Both the position numbers and the translations under genes were made by a program. DNA of 64,000 nt, from assembly GCA_027493955.1 (NCBI GenBank), contig JAOSJT010000001.1, forward strand, positions 1 to 64,000, in the 5' to 3' direction. Each line of letters starts with the position of its first letter. Position 1 is the first letter of the stretch. The notes under the pieces were generated by a model. The model saw only the letters and a program-made list of their open reading frames with translations. It had not been told where the DNA came from and made no database searches. Of this stretch, positions 10,106 through 18,778 are shown piece by piece. Origin of the DNA: Bacteroidia bacterium (lineage in GTDB: Bacteria > Bacteroidota > Ignavibacteria > SZUA-365).

Positions 10106-11683
10106 TCATCGCGTGCTCTGCAGTTCGTGAATTTTCCTGAACAACAGATCGCGGGCGAACTCGGTGAAACGGCCCGGCTTCCGGAAACCCGATACGAATG
10201 GCACATCCGGAACACCCACGGGTGTGTGCAGGATTTCGTAGTGACCGCGGCTATGCAGGAACACACTGCGCTGCATGTCTTCGCGCATTTCGGGGACATC
10301 GAACACCAGTTCAGCTTTATCGCCGATGGATTCCATGGTGTGGTACTGGTCATCCGTGGTAAGGAGTGCGCTTCGGACCGGTGTGCCGTCGCCATCATGC
10401 GCCTGATGGAGGGGAACGACGGTTTTCTTCAGAACGAGGTCGTTGCCAAAATCGATGGCGACCCAATCCACTTCCCAGAAGTGGCGCCCGAATTCGAGTT
10501 TTACCTCGGCATAGCCGTCGGGCGTTGGAGAGACGGGAAGCTCCAGCACATCGTGCCGCATTGCGAGCGGACCGGCAATGTTGAAGTAGTCCCGCAGTTC
10601 CCAGCTCTGGTCATTCCGCACAGAAACGGCGATCGGTATGTGCTGATCGCGCGACCAGGCGAGCAATTTTTCCGCTTCGGCCGTTTTCTGCTGTTCGACC
10701 CATGCGCCGTACGTGCTGCCGAAATGCTCGTAGAACGCACTCAGAGTATAGTCCAGCCAGAAGCAGTTCTTTGCGCGTATGAGCAGCTTTGCGCGCTGTG
10801 CGTCCGCGGGGCAGGGAAAGCGCAGGACCACGCCGTCAACCAGCGGACCATGTTTCTGAATTCTGCTGTCATAGGGCCGCCCGTCCTCGTAGCGCACGAG
10901 CCCGAGTACATCTTCACCTTCAAGACTGACGGCGGATGCAGGAGCAACGGGCTCCGCGCTCGCATGGATTTGGCCATACTTGTCGATAAACGTGCGGACG
11001 CCTTCGGGATGATCGATGACCCACAGCTCGGCAAGGTTCGTATGCTGAACCTCGCGAACCTCGTTGGTCAGTCGAACGCGGTACTGCTCGTCCACCGCGC
11101 GCAGGTGGGGCAGATGCAGGTAGTCGTCCCGTTCAATCGGGGGATATATCGCACCGCTGTAAATTTCTCCCTCGAGCCGCGTACCTGTGCTGTCGTACGC
11201 ATAGACGAAGGGACAGGACTTTTTCGTTGCGAGTGCGATAGCCGAGACAAGAACCAAAAAACCAAGCAGGCCAAGAAACACGTTTGCTGCGACAGCCCCC
11301 GGTCTCGGTTCATCAAATTCCGCTTTGACTATCGCCCGCTGCGGGATGTGCAGCACCTGTTGCGTAGTGTTCAGACCGTACGATGAATCGACATGCACCC
11401 TGTAGGTGCGGGTATCGCTCATCCTCTGGTTGTCCTTGTAATACCGTGTCGTTCCGTCGACATTGCGGGTACTCACGCGGGAGAAGAGCAGCGTGTCCCC
11501 CCTGATGACCGGGTAGAAGATCGGATACTCTTGACCGCGATAGACCAGTGTCCCGCTGCCTTCGGATATGAGTGTCTCCGGATCGTACTGTACCTCCACG
11601 CGGTTATACGTGGAGCAGGCGTGCAGCAGCGCAAGCGAAAGCAGTATGCACCATGCACGCAGATTTTTGTGAGTGAAGAACAT
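10106..11683 (-). CDS. Uncharacterised outer-membrane-type lipoprotein
   Basis: 525 aa from the ATG at 11681-11683; GGAGG six bases upstream decides this start over the ATG four codons earlier. The N-terminus is a lipoprotein signal with lipobox LALLHACS. A hydrophobic segment at about residues 140-165 (VAANVFLGLLGFLVLVSAIALA) is followed by a large soluble region (YDSTGTRLEGEIYSGAIYPP, then FRKPGRFTEFARDLLFRKIHEL). The start YRGQEYPIFYPVIRGDTLLF resembles short beta-rich lipoprotein domains. I do not recognise a family. A sigma70-like promoter at 11956-11984 would give it a leader of about 265 bases. Confidence 0.8.
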   Translation of the reverse strand: MFFTHKNLRAWCILLSLALLHACSTYNRVEVQYDPETLISEGSGTLVYRGQEYPIFYPVIRGDTLLFSRVSTRNVDGTTRYYKDNQRMSDTRTYRVHVDSSYGLNTTQQVLHIPQRAIVKAEFDEPRPGAVAANVFLGLLGFLVLVSAIALATKKSCPFVYAYDSTGTRLEGEIYSGAIYPPIERDDYLHLPHLRAVDEQYRVRLTNEVREVQHTNLAELWVIDHPEGVRTFIDKYGQIHASAEPVAPASAVSLEGEDVLGLVRYEDGRPYDSRIQKHGPLVDGVVLRFPCPADAQRAKLLIRAKNCFWLDYTLSAFYEHFGSTYGAWVEQQKTAEAEKLLAWSRDQHIPIAVSVRNDQSWELRDYFNIAGPLAMRHDVLELPVSPTPDGYAEVKLEFGRHFWEVDWVAIDFGNDLVLKKTVVPLHQAHDGDGTPVRSALLTTDDQYHTMESIGDKAELVFDVPEMREDMQRSVFLHSRGHYEILHTPVGVPDVPFVSGFRKPGRFTEFARDLLFRKIHELQSTR

Positions 11684-11955
11684 ATTCGCCTCCATTCTGG
11701 CTCTGTTTCGTACCGCCGATGCGCTCCGGCGTTCACGAAATCAGATGTGTGATTCTATCGCATCAGGAGTGCGGAGGCCGCATCGTACGAGTTTGCGAAA
11801 ATGCGATCTCGCCGCCTCTCGTAGTGCCTGACGGACTGAATCCAGTGAATGTATCTCGATCATGCATGACGCATGAAGAGAGCGCGGTATATTGCCCGTC
11901 ACCCGGGTGCGGGGGTCAGGAGCGGGAAGATAGGGTCTGGTAATCGAACAACTTC
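11684..11955 (-). other. Long leader region of the lipoprotein gene
   Basis: About 265 bases separate the promoter at 11956-11984 from the start at 11683. No ORF or riboswitch that I recognise is present. It could hold regulatory RNA structure, but I see no named motif. Confidence 0.3.
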
Positions 11956-11984
11956 AGTATACCTCTCGATATCGATACGGTCAA
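11956..11984 (-). promoter_or_regulatory. Sigma70-like promoter for the lipoprotein gene
   Basis: On the minus strand TTGACC, 17 bases, TATACT. Spacing is ideal and both boxes are close to consensus. The predicted transcript starts near 11949. Confidence 0.6.
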
Positions 11985-11987
11985 TGG

Positions 11988-12029
11988 GTGGTAGCACCTA
12001 TTTTTATATTTTTCCCTGGTGCTGACCAC
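11988..12029. promoter_or_regulatory. Long imperfect hairpin with A+T-rich loop
   Basis: GTGGTAGCACC pairs with GGTGCTGACCAC (11 pairs, one bulged G) around a 19-base T-rich loop. It lies just upstream (minus sense) of the lipoprotein promoter and 117 bases before cotH. The rest of 12030-12146 shows no clear promoter. Confidence 0.45.
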
Positions 12030-12146
12030 GCTGAATCCAGGATGACCCCCGCTTCGGTCACATCTGAAATGGTGTGCGCCAGGTAACAGATTGTGCTGCG
12101 ATGTGTCAATTAACGGTAAACCGAATGTTCGACAGAAGGAAACGGT

Positions 12147-13763
12147 GTGTCCATCATCAACTCTCGCATTCCTCCTTTCGCAGCGGCCCTCGTGATCGCG
12201 ATTTGTCCTTGTGGGAATCCGCTGCTCTCACAAACACACGAACCGCTACCCCTGCCGCACGTACGCATTGACACCCATGGCCGGACTATACCCGACGATC
12301 CGAAAATCAACGCGCGAATGGAAATCTTTGCCGTGCCTGATTCTTCGATCTCCGGTGGAATCGAGCGCGTGTACGACGGACCGATAGGCATCGAACTGCG
12401 CGGGACCTCCTCTTTGGGGTGGCCGAAAAAACAGTATGGCGTCAAAACGCGCGGTGCCGATGGCAAGAGTATCAGCGTTTCGCTCCTCGGTCTCCCGGAA
12501 GAGGAAGACTGGATTCTGAGCGCGCCCTACACAGATCGCAGCGCTTTGCGCGACGCGCTCGCCTGTACGCTGGCGCGTGACATGGGATGGTACGCAAGCC
12601 GCTTCCGTTACTGCGAACTCACGCTGAATGGCTTGTATCAGGGTGTGTATTTACTGATGGAGAAAATCAAACGCGACGGTAAACGAGTCGACATCGCAAA
12701 ACTTTCGGCGCAGGACAATGATGGTGATGCCGTGACGGGCGGCTACATCCTGAAATTCGATTACATCGATGCGGACGAGGTAGGATTCTACGGTGCCGCC
12801 GATTCCCCGGGCTCCTTTCTCTACATCCATGTCTATCCCGAGGCGACGGACATCACTCCGTCGCAGCGCGGATACATTCAGGATTTCATACGGAGCTTTG
12901 AAGCGGTGATGCATTCTCCGCAGGCATCGGACGCACTCAATGGATACGCAACGTATATCGATGTCGCATCCTTCGTGGATTATCTCCTTCTCACGGAACT
13001 CACGAACAACATCGACGGCTACATCCGGAGCTGCTACATGCACAAGGACAGGGACAGCAGCGGAGGGAAGCTGACGATGGGGCCGGTGTGGGATTTCAAT
13101 TATTCGATGGGGGCGGCGCATGAACGCGGCGGGCGCTTCTCCGACGGCTGGCGTATTCATCGCAATCAGGTTCCGTTCTGGTGGCATGTGCTGCTGCGCG
13201 ACACGGCGTTCGTCGCCCGGCTCGGCGCCCGATGGGCGGAACTCAGGAGTACACTGTTCGACGAACATCGCCTCTTTTCCTGGATCGATTCGGTGACACA
13301 GGTCATCCGTCCCGCGTTGACCCGCGATCATGCGCTGTGGCGTTCCTTCGATACCTACATCTGGCTCGATGCCTGGCGCAGCCGCGGCATCGATGAGGAG
13401 GCGGATTTCCTGAAATCCTGGCTGCACGACAGACTGCGCTGGATAGATGCACATCTCCCCGGCATAACGCAATGGCGTCCCGCACCGGAAGTCGACGCGC
13501 TCCACCGTTTGCTTTCGGTGTACCCGCAACCGTGCGGCGATATCCTGCATTCGGAATTTACTCTTGGCATGTATGGCAATGTCTCACTTTCGGTCGTCGA
13601 CCTCTTTGGTCGAAAGCGCGTGTCTGCCTCTGCGGGTATACTGGGGATCGGAGGGCATAGCGCCTCGCTGAACCTGAACGGACTTGCCACGGGTGTGTAT
13701 GTGTTGCGGCTGCATGTCGGGTCGGAAATCGTCGACGCCCGCACCATTACAATAACACGATGA
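12147..13763 (+). CDS. CotH kinase family protein with T9SS sorting tail
   Basis: 538 aa starting at GTG 12147, behind AGAAGGA. A signal peptide is followed by the CotH core: YDGPIGIELRGTSSLGWPKKQYGVK, EEDWILSAPYTDRSALRDALAC, NGLYQGVYLLMEKIKRDGKRVDI and the metal-site strand TMGPVWDFNYSMG. CotH proteins are atypical secreted kinases; Bacillus CotH phosphorylates spore-coat proteins. Residues from about 450 (LLSVYPQPCGDILH) to the end (GVYVLRLHVGSEIVDARTITITR) form a T9SS CTD, so the protein should be exported to the surface. The outer-membrane-protein candidate follows by seven bases and is probably co-transcribed. Confidence 0.92.
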   Translation: MSIINSRIPPFAAALVIAICPCGNPLLSQTHEPLPLPHVRIDTHGRTIPDDPKINARMEIFAVPDSSISGGIERVYDGPIGIELRGTSSLGWPKKQYGVKTRGADGKSISVSLLGLPEEEDWILSAPYTDRSALRDALACTLARDMGWYASRFRYCELTLNGLYQGVYLLMEKIKRDGKRVDIAKLSAQDNDGDAVTGGYILKFDYIDADEVGFYGAADSPGSFLYIHVYPEATDITPSQRGYIQDFIRSFEAVMHSPQASDALNGYATYIDVASFVDYLLLTELTNNIDGYIRSCYMHKDRDSSGGKLTMGPVWDFNYSMGAAHERGGRFSDGWRIHRNQVPFWWHVLLRDTAFVARLGARWAELRSTLFDEHRLFSWIDSVTQVIRPALTRDHALWRSFDTYIWLDAWRSRGIDEEADFLKSWLHDRLRWIDAHLPGITQWRPAPEVDALHRLLSVYPQPCGDILHSEFTLGMYGNVSLSVVDLFGRKRVSASAGILGIGGHSASLNLNGLATGVYVLRLHVGSEIVDARTITITR

Positions 13764-13770
13764 GGTTATT

Positions 13771-14430
13771 GTGAAGCTCCCGAAGCCCACGATACTTTTT
13801 CTTGTCATAGCATGCACCTTGCAGATGATGCCGGACTTGCAGGCACAGTGGATGCTGCGCCTGGATGCGGGACTGCTGCAGGGTAACGCGATCGTCGGAC
13901 CGGCGTCCGCGGATCTTACCGAAGCAGCCCGCACAGGTGTACTGCTGGGCGGCGGAGTTGAAGTACCGGCTACAACGCGACTTACCGTCTCGTTGGAGGC
14001 GGCCTGGAGGGAACGGGGCGTCTACCGCTACTATCGTGAGCAGATGGTGGAGGAGCACCGCTATCGGTGTGTGGACGCTTCCGCGGTGCTGCGCTGGTCG
14101 CCGGCGGATGGTGCACTGCGTCCGCATGCGCTGCTGGGAGCGGGACTGAGCTTCATACTCGATGCCCTTGTACAGTTCGGCTTTCATGAGCACTTCAATT
14201 TCATTCAGGGAACGGACGGGATACGCACGACCGTGCCCTTCGTCGTGCTTGGAGCCGGATTGCGGTATCAGCTGCCCGGTGCTCCCACCGTGGGAGTCGA
14301 GGGCGCCTGGCAGCCCTTCTTGTCGGATATCTACAGAAATGCTGCGGCGGGCGGACATTCGTTCAAGGCGCGCGATGTGCTGGTGTCTTTCTCGATCGCG
14401 CTGCCGCTTGGTGTCGAGGATCGGGATTGA
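13771..14430 (+). CDS. Predicted outer-membrane beta-barrel protein
   Basis: 219 aa starting at GTG 13771 with TGAGG upstream. The N-terminus is a signal peptide (ILFLVIACTLQMMPDLQAQ). The rest alternates short amphipathic strands separated by Gly/Asp/Glu turns (WMLRLDAGLLQGNAIVG, LLGGGVEVPATTRLTVSLEAAW, PHALLGAGLSFILDALV) and ends with DVLVSFSIALPLGVEDRD, the pattern of small porin-like or OmpA-type barrels. No specific family is recognised. It follows cotH by seven bases. Confidence 0.72.
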   Translation: MKLPKPTILFLVIACTLQMMPDLQAQWMLRLDAGLLQGNAIVGPASADLTEAARTGVLLGGGVEVPATTRLTVSLEAAWRERGVYRYYREQMVEEHRYRCVDASAVLRWSPADGALRPHALLGAGLSFILDALVQFGFHEHFNFIQGTDGIRTTVPFVVLGAGLRYQLPGAPTVGVEGAWQPFLSDIYRNAAAGGHSFKARDVLVSFSIALPLGVEDRD

Positions 14431-14620
14431 GCGGGTGCGTCGCACCGCGAGACCAGCGCGACTGCGAGAGATCGCCCTCCTCCTCCGAAACTCCACGATC
14501 ATGCCCTACAACCGCTGTCCGTCCACCTTTGTCCGGCCGCCTAGCTCCACAGCATTGAATTCCGTTGATGCGCTGCGTACTTTTTCCTGTTGAATTCCAC
14601 TCACCCGAAAGGAACACGCA

Positions 14621-15082
14621 ATGACTTCATACATCCCCGAAGGCTGGGGCACGATGTCGCCCTACCTCGTCATGAAAAACGCCGCCGCGGCCATCGATTT
14701 CTATGTCGCCGCCTTCGACGCGGAGATACTCTCCCGCATGAACATGCCGGATGGCGGTGTGGGGCACGCCGAACTACAAATCGGTAATTCGAAATTCATG
14801 CTCGCGGACGAATTCCCGGATCAGGGATATCTGGGTCCGGAATCCATCGGCGGGACGCCGGTGAGTTTTATGCTGTACGTGCAGAATGTGGATGCCGTGT
14901 TCGCGCGCGCCGTCGCCGCCGGAGCCACGGCGCTGCGTCCGGTGGAGGATCAGTTCTACGGCGACCGCGTCGGTTCGGTGAAGGACCCTGCCGGTCACAT
15001 CTGGTCCATCGCCACGCATATCGAGGATGTGCCCTCGGATGAAATTGACCGGCGATTCAGGGAGATGATGAGCGGGCAGTGA
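14621..15082 (+). CDS. VOC family (glyoxalase/bleomycin-resistance-like) protein
   Basis: 153 aa of the PhnB/YdeM-like branch: PYLVMKNAAAAIDFYVAAFDAE, GHAELQIGNSKFMLADEFPD, PVSFMLYVQNVDAVFARAVAAGA and FYGDRVGSVKDPAGHIWSIATHIEDV. This fold provides paired beta-alpha-beta-beta-beta units holding a metal, with a His (GHAEL) and a Glu/Asp typical of the site. Reaction unknown. AAGGAA lies ahead of the ATG. It appears to be a single-gene unit. Confidence 0.88.
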   Translation: MTSYIPEGWGTMSPYLVMKNAAAAIDFYVAAFDAEILSRMNMPDGGVGHAELQIGNSKFMLADEFPDQGYLGPESIGGTPVSFMLYVQNVDAVFARAVAAGATALRPVEDQFYGDRVGSVKDPAGHIWSIATHIEDVPSDEIDRRFREMMSGQ

Positions 15083-15162
15083 ATATGATGCAATGACAAG
15101 GATTGCCTCACCGAGCTCCGGAGGCTGAGGGTATCCGCCGAGCCGGTTCGTAGAGTGGCTGC

Positions 15163-15198
15163 AAAAAAATCGGCGCGGGGTATGTACCCGCGCCGATT
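15163..15198 (-). terminator. Terminator of the DUF1501 gene
   Basis: Perfect 12-bp stem AATCGGCGCGGG / CCCGCGCCGATT with a T-run on the minus strand, about 30 bases after the DUF1501 stop. Confidence 0.88.
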
Positions 15199-15226
15199 CT
15201 GATATCCTGCTGCGTAGTATGGTGAG

Positions 15227-16819
15227 TTACTTCACCACCACCAGACTCCGTGTCTCCACGGCGTTCGAGGTTTGCAGGCGATAGAGATAGGTGCCAGCGG
15301 GCAACTGCGAAGCGACGAATTGCGCTTCATGAACACCCGGCGGCAGGGCGCCGTCCACGAGGGTTTTCACAAGCCGCCCCTGAATGTTGTACACGGACAG
15401 CTTTGTCTGCCCGCCCGGCACGCTGAAACGGATATTCGTCACAGCACCCGCGGTGAGCGACACGGGATTCGGGTAATTCTGCTCCAGCGCGAATCCCGCC
15501 GGCACACCGCCGCGGCTTACGCTCACGGGTGCCTGCACGAACAGCGGCAGGGTTTCCCATTCGCCCTTCAAAATCAGAGCGCTGTCCGAACGCCGCACAC
15601 CGAACCACTGTTCGAGCACGCTGGCGTAGGTTTGCTTGAAATCATACTGCTGCTTGATGTCGCCGTTGCGGTCCAGATCCGAGAGATTGGGGTTGTCGCC
15701 GTAGATACCACCGTGGACCTCCGGTCCGACGAACAACATCGGCGCAGCGGTGCCGTGGTCGGTCCCCGCAGTACCGTTCGCATCCACGCGGCGACCGAAC
15801 TCGGAAATCGTCATCACCGCTACGCGGTCCTGCACACCGAAGAGCTTCAGATCGTCGAAGAAGGCGGCGATGGCGTTCGAAAGATTGCCCAGCAACTGTG
15901 TATGCCGCGGAGTGCTGCCGCTGTCCTGCTGCGCGTGCGTGTCGTAACCCTTCTGCGACACAACGTAAATCGGTGTTTCCAGTCCGCCCGCGATGAGGCG
16001 CGCCACGATTTTCAGGCGCTCGGCCACATCGTTGCCGGTCGGATAGACGTTGTTGTTCGTTACCGTGTTCGCGGCATCGCGGACGGGACGCGCGTACTGA
16101 TTCGCCTCGAGTGCGATGTTGCGGATGTATTCCAACTCGAGCCCCGCGGGAGTGCTTGTATCCGGCGGATCGCCGCCACTGATGTCCGTGCCGGAGATGA
16201 TGCGGTAGAAGGTCTCGGGATCGTAAATGGCCATGCTCATGCCCATGGCGTGACCCTGCATCATCAGCGACGTTGTGGTGCCGATTTCGATGGCGAGCGG
16301 ATGCTCGGGTGTGACCGACGGATCGGGATAGCCGGGGAAGCGATGGTCGAGATAGCGGCCGAGCCAGCCGTCTTCCAGAAAGGTGTTCTGATCCACGGGG
16401 GAATTGTTGTTGCTTCCGGTGAACCAAATGTCCGTTGAACGGAAATGCGAACGATTGGGATTTGCGTAACCCACATTCTGTACCACGGCAACCTGGCCGT
16501 CTTTGTACAGGCGATCAATACCGGTGAGCGCGGGATGGAAGCCCAGCGTGTCGTTGATACGCAGGGAATTGGTGATTGCCAGACTCCCGCGCGCATTGTG
16601 GTACAGGCTGTCTTCAAAAGGGACAATGGTGTTCAGTCCGTCGTTGCCGCCATCGAGTTGTATGACGACGAGTACACGCCCGGTGCCGGCGGACATCGCC
16701 GCACGGGCAAGCGAAGGTGCGTTTGCATAGGCCTTGACCGCGAAGGGGTCGAACATGCCGATGGTGCTGGTCACCACGCCGGCCGCGATGCCGGTTTTGA
16801 CGAAGTCTCTGCGTTTCAT
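15227..16819 (-). CDS. DUF1501 secreted protein with Tat-like signal and T9SS tail
   Basis: 530 aa from ATG at 16817-16819. The N-terminus MKRRDFVKTGIAAGVVTSTIG has a twin-arginine pattern (RRDFVK). The body is DUF1501, distantly related to sulfatase/alkaline phosphatase folds: VLVVIQLDGGNDGLNTIVPFED, GFHPALTGIDRLYKDGQVAVVQNVGY, MTISEFGRRVDANGTAGTDHGTAAPMLFVG. From about residue 445 (FALEQNYPNPVSL) to LPAGTYLYRLQTSNAVETRSLVVVK is a T9SS CTD. It lies 32 bases after the DUF1800 gene; DUF1501/DUF1800 pairs are common in Planctomycetota and Bacteroidota and their job is unknown. A Tat signal together with a T9SS tail is unusual. Confidence 0.93.
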   Translation of the reverse strand: MKRRDFVKTGIAAGVVTSTIGMFDPFAVKAYANAPSLARAAMSAGTGRVLVVIQLDGGNDGLNTIVPFEDSLYHNARGSLAITNSLRINDTLGFHPALTGIDRLYKDGQVAVVQNVGYANPNRSHFRSTDIWFTGSNNNSPVDQNTFLEDGWLGRYLDHRFPGYPDPSVTPEHPLAIEIGTTTSLMMQGHAMGMSMAIYDPETFYRIISGTDISGGDPPDTSTPAGLELEYIRNIALEANQYARPVRDAANTVTNNNVYPTGNDVAERLKIVARLIAGGLETPIYVVSQKGYDTHAQQDSGSTPRHTQLLGNLSNAIAAFFDDLKLFGVQDRVAVMTISEFGRRVDANGTAGTDHGTAAPMLFVGPEVHGGIYGDNPNLSDLDRNGDIKQQYDFKQTYASVLEQWFGVRRSDSALILKGEWETLPLFVQAPVSVSRGGVPAGFALEQNYPNPVSLTAGAVTNIRFSVPGGQTKLSVYNIQGRLVKTLVDGALPPGVHEAQFVASQLPAGTYLYRLQTSNAVETRSLVVVK

Positions 16820-16851
16820 AACTGTGTCCTCGATTCGTTGTGGTGATGGCT

Positions 16852-18444
16852 TCAGCAGAGTTGCGACTCGCTCAGGCGCAGGATGGCCTTGAGCAAATCC
16901 TTGATGTGTCCGTCCGCGCCGGGAAGGTTGATATTCCACTCATATTCCGGCGCTCCGGCGAGCAGTTTGTCGAGCAGAATTTCGAATTGATTCGTGCTCA
17001 GTTTGAGCGGCACCATGTAGGCCAGCAGATCGGATATCATCTGTCGCGCGTTGTTCGGATCGGACAGGGTGGAAACAAAGGCAACCGGGTCAACGCTGAA
17101 TTTCGGGGTGGGGCGCATGGTGCCGAGTACGAGCTCGTCCGCCACCGACCAGCGGCTCGCGAGACGGCTGGCACTGATCCAGTTGCGATACCCGGGCCAA
17201 CCCTTGACGTTGGGAGCTTCGAGGAGTTGCAAGCCGAGCGCGGTGCACACCTGATAGATGTAGCGCACGTTCGTCGTGGAAATATTCATCTGCCGGATAC
17301 TGCCGATGTAATACTCCATGGGCGACGTTACGTGCGCACCGATGTTGGCGGTTTCGAAGAAATGCTCGCTCTTGAGCAGTGTTTCGAGAACCGGACGGAT
17401 CACCCAGTTGTTTGCGATGAGAATGTCCGCAAGCTGTGTGATGATGGTTTCATCGGCGATTTCATACACGAATTCGCGATACAGTTTGCGACAGATGAAC
17501 CCCGCCACTTCACGCGGATGCTCTTCGAAAATGATATCCACGATGTCCGCATACCCCCAATTTCCTGTGCGGCCCATGAAGGTTTTGTCCGTGCTGTCGT
17601 AACGGTTGGCGATGAAGGCGGCTTCGCTCTGATGGTACTTTTTGGTGCCGACGGGACTGGTGCCGGTTTCTTTCAGTGTCCATCCGGTGAGTGCGCGTGC
17701 GGCCTGCTTGATGTCCTCTTCGGTATAACCGTTGCCTTCGCCAAGTGTGTGGAGTTCCATCAACTCGCGCGCATAATTTTCGTTCGGGCGCTGCCGCGTG
17801 TTGTACCACCCATCGAGATAGATCAGCATGGCCGGGGAAATGGTCACGTCCTTGACCATTTGTTTGAAATTCCCGAGCATGTTCTTTCTGAACAAATCGA
17901 TGAACCAGTAGTTGAATTGCGGCTGCCGTACGGTGGTGGATTCCGTGGCCCAATGATCGTGCCAGAACAGCGTTATTTTTTCCCGGATGGAGCGGTCCTG
18001 ATTCAGGAGCAGTCCCGTCCACCAGTCGCGCATCTCCGCCATGCGTTCGTTGTTCGTTCTGTCGTTGTTGGTGTTGTCGTACCAGTACTCCTCAGTGACC
18101 CAGCTGCCCGGTGGGTTCGGTGCGGCTGTGTCGGCGAGCAGGAGGTCCACCATCTGCGCCGGGGTCTTGGTAAGAGCGAAGTCGATGTCGCTCCGCGTCG
18201 CACCGAACATGGTTCTGCGCAGGAGGTATCCGGCGCGCTGGCGGTCCCAGGGCTTTTCCGGAGAAGGGGTGTACGGGGTAAGGCCCGCCGTGACAAGACG
18301 GGGCAGGGCAAGCGGCTCCGGCAGACCCTTGAGACTGGCGTCGCGTTCGGCGAGCACGCGCGCGTGGACGCGTGCGGCATCGGCGTGCGCCGCCATCCCG
18401 CCGCCGGTGCGGCTCTGTGATGGGACACTGGCACGAGGTTCCAT
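16852..18444 (-). CDS. DUF1800 family protein
   Basis: 530 aa from ATG at 18442-18444, chosen because AGGAAG lies five bases upstream; an open extension to 18693 looks non-coding. DUF1800 motifs: AGYLLRRTMFGATRSDIDFAL, WWTGLLLNQDRSIREKITLFWHDHW, PNENYARELMELHTLGEGNGYTEEDIKQAARALTGW and AFICRKLYREFVYE-like (GFICRKLYREFV). ENYARELMELHTLG is the signature of the family. No classical signal peptide is visible, unlike its DUF1501 partner. Function is unknown; co-occurrence with DUF1501 suggests a shared extracellular or periplasmic complex. Confidence 0.92.
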   Translation of the reverse strand: MEPRASVPSQSRTGGGMAAHADAARVHARVLAERDASLKGLPEPLALPRLVTAGLTPYTPSPEKPWDRQRAGYLLRRTMFGATRSDIDFALTKTPAQMVDLLLADTAAPNPPGSWVTEEYWYDNTNNDRTNNERMAEMRDWWTGLLLNQDRSIREKITLFWHDHWATESTTVRQPQFNYWFIDLFRKNMLGNFKQMVKDVTISPAMLIYLDGWYNTRQRPNENYARELMELHTLGEGNGYTEEDIKQAARALTGWTLKETGTSPVGTKKYHQSEAAFIANRYDSTDKTFMGRTGNWGYADIVDIIFEEHPREVAGFICRKLYREFVYEIADETIITQLADILIANNWVIRPVLETLLKSEHFFETANIGAHVTSPMEYYIGSIRQMNISTTNVRYIYQVCTALGLQLLEAPNVKGWPGYRNWISASRLASRWSVADELVLGTMRPTPKFSVDPVAFVSTLSDPNNARQMISDLLAYMVPLKLSTNQFEILLDKLLAGAPEYEWNINLPGADGHIKDLLKAILRLSESQLC

Positions 18445-18778
18445 AGTGGCTTCCTGATTATTCTGAAATGGCGGCAGGCAATTAATAGCAGACATGATAT
18501 GTCCGAAAACGGAAATAGTCAAGTGGCTGCATTTGCCAGGTGCGGAACGGTCAAGGTGCGGAGTGGGGTTCGGGGAAAAAAGATGGACAGCGGTACGCTC
18601 GAAAATGTTACATCCGTCCTCTCGGCATTCCTCGCGGCACACGCTGCGGCAAAGCCGACGCGGATGCGCACGGGACGGTGCCGCGTGCATCAATAGTAGT
18701 TCCCGCCAACGACGCGGGCGCTATTCTCTGAAATCATCGTTACCTTGCATCAGGAAAAACCGACAGGAGTACACCCCC
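18445..18778. other. Divergent intergenic region DUF1800 / pdxB
   Basis: 334 bases between divergent genes. I see no terminator, repeat or convincing consensus promoter; a weak TACCTTGC box near 18751 precedes pdxB without a matching -35. Confidence 0.3.
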
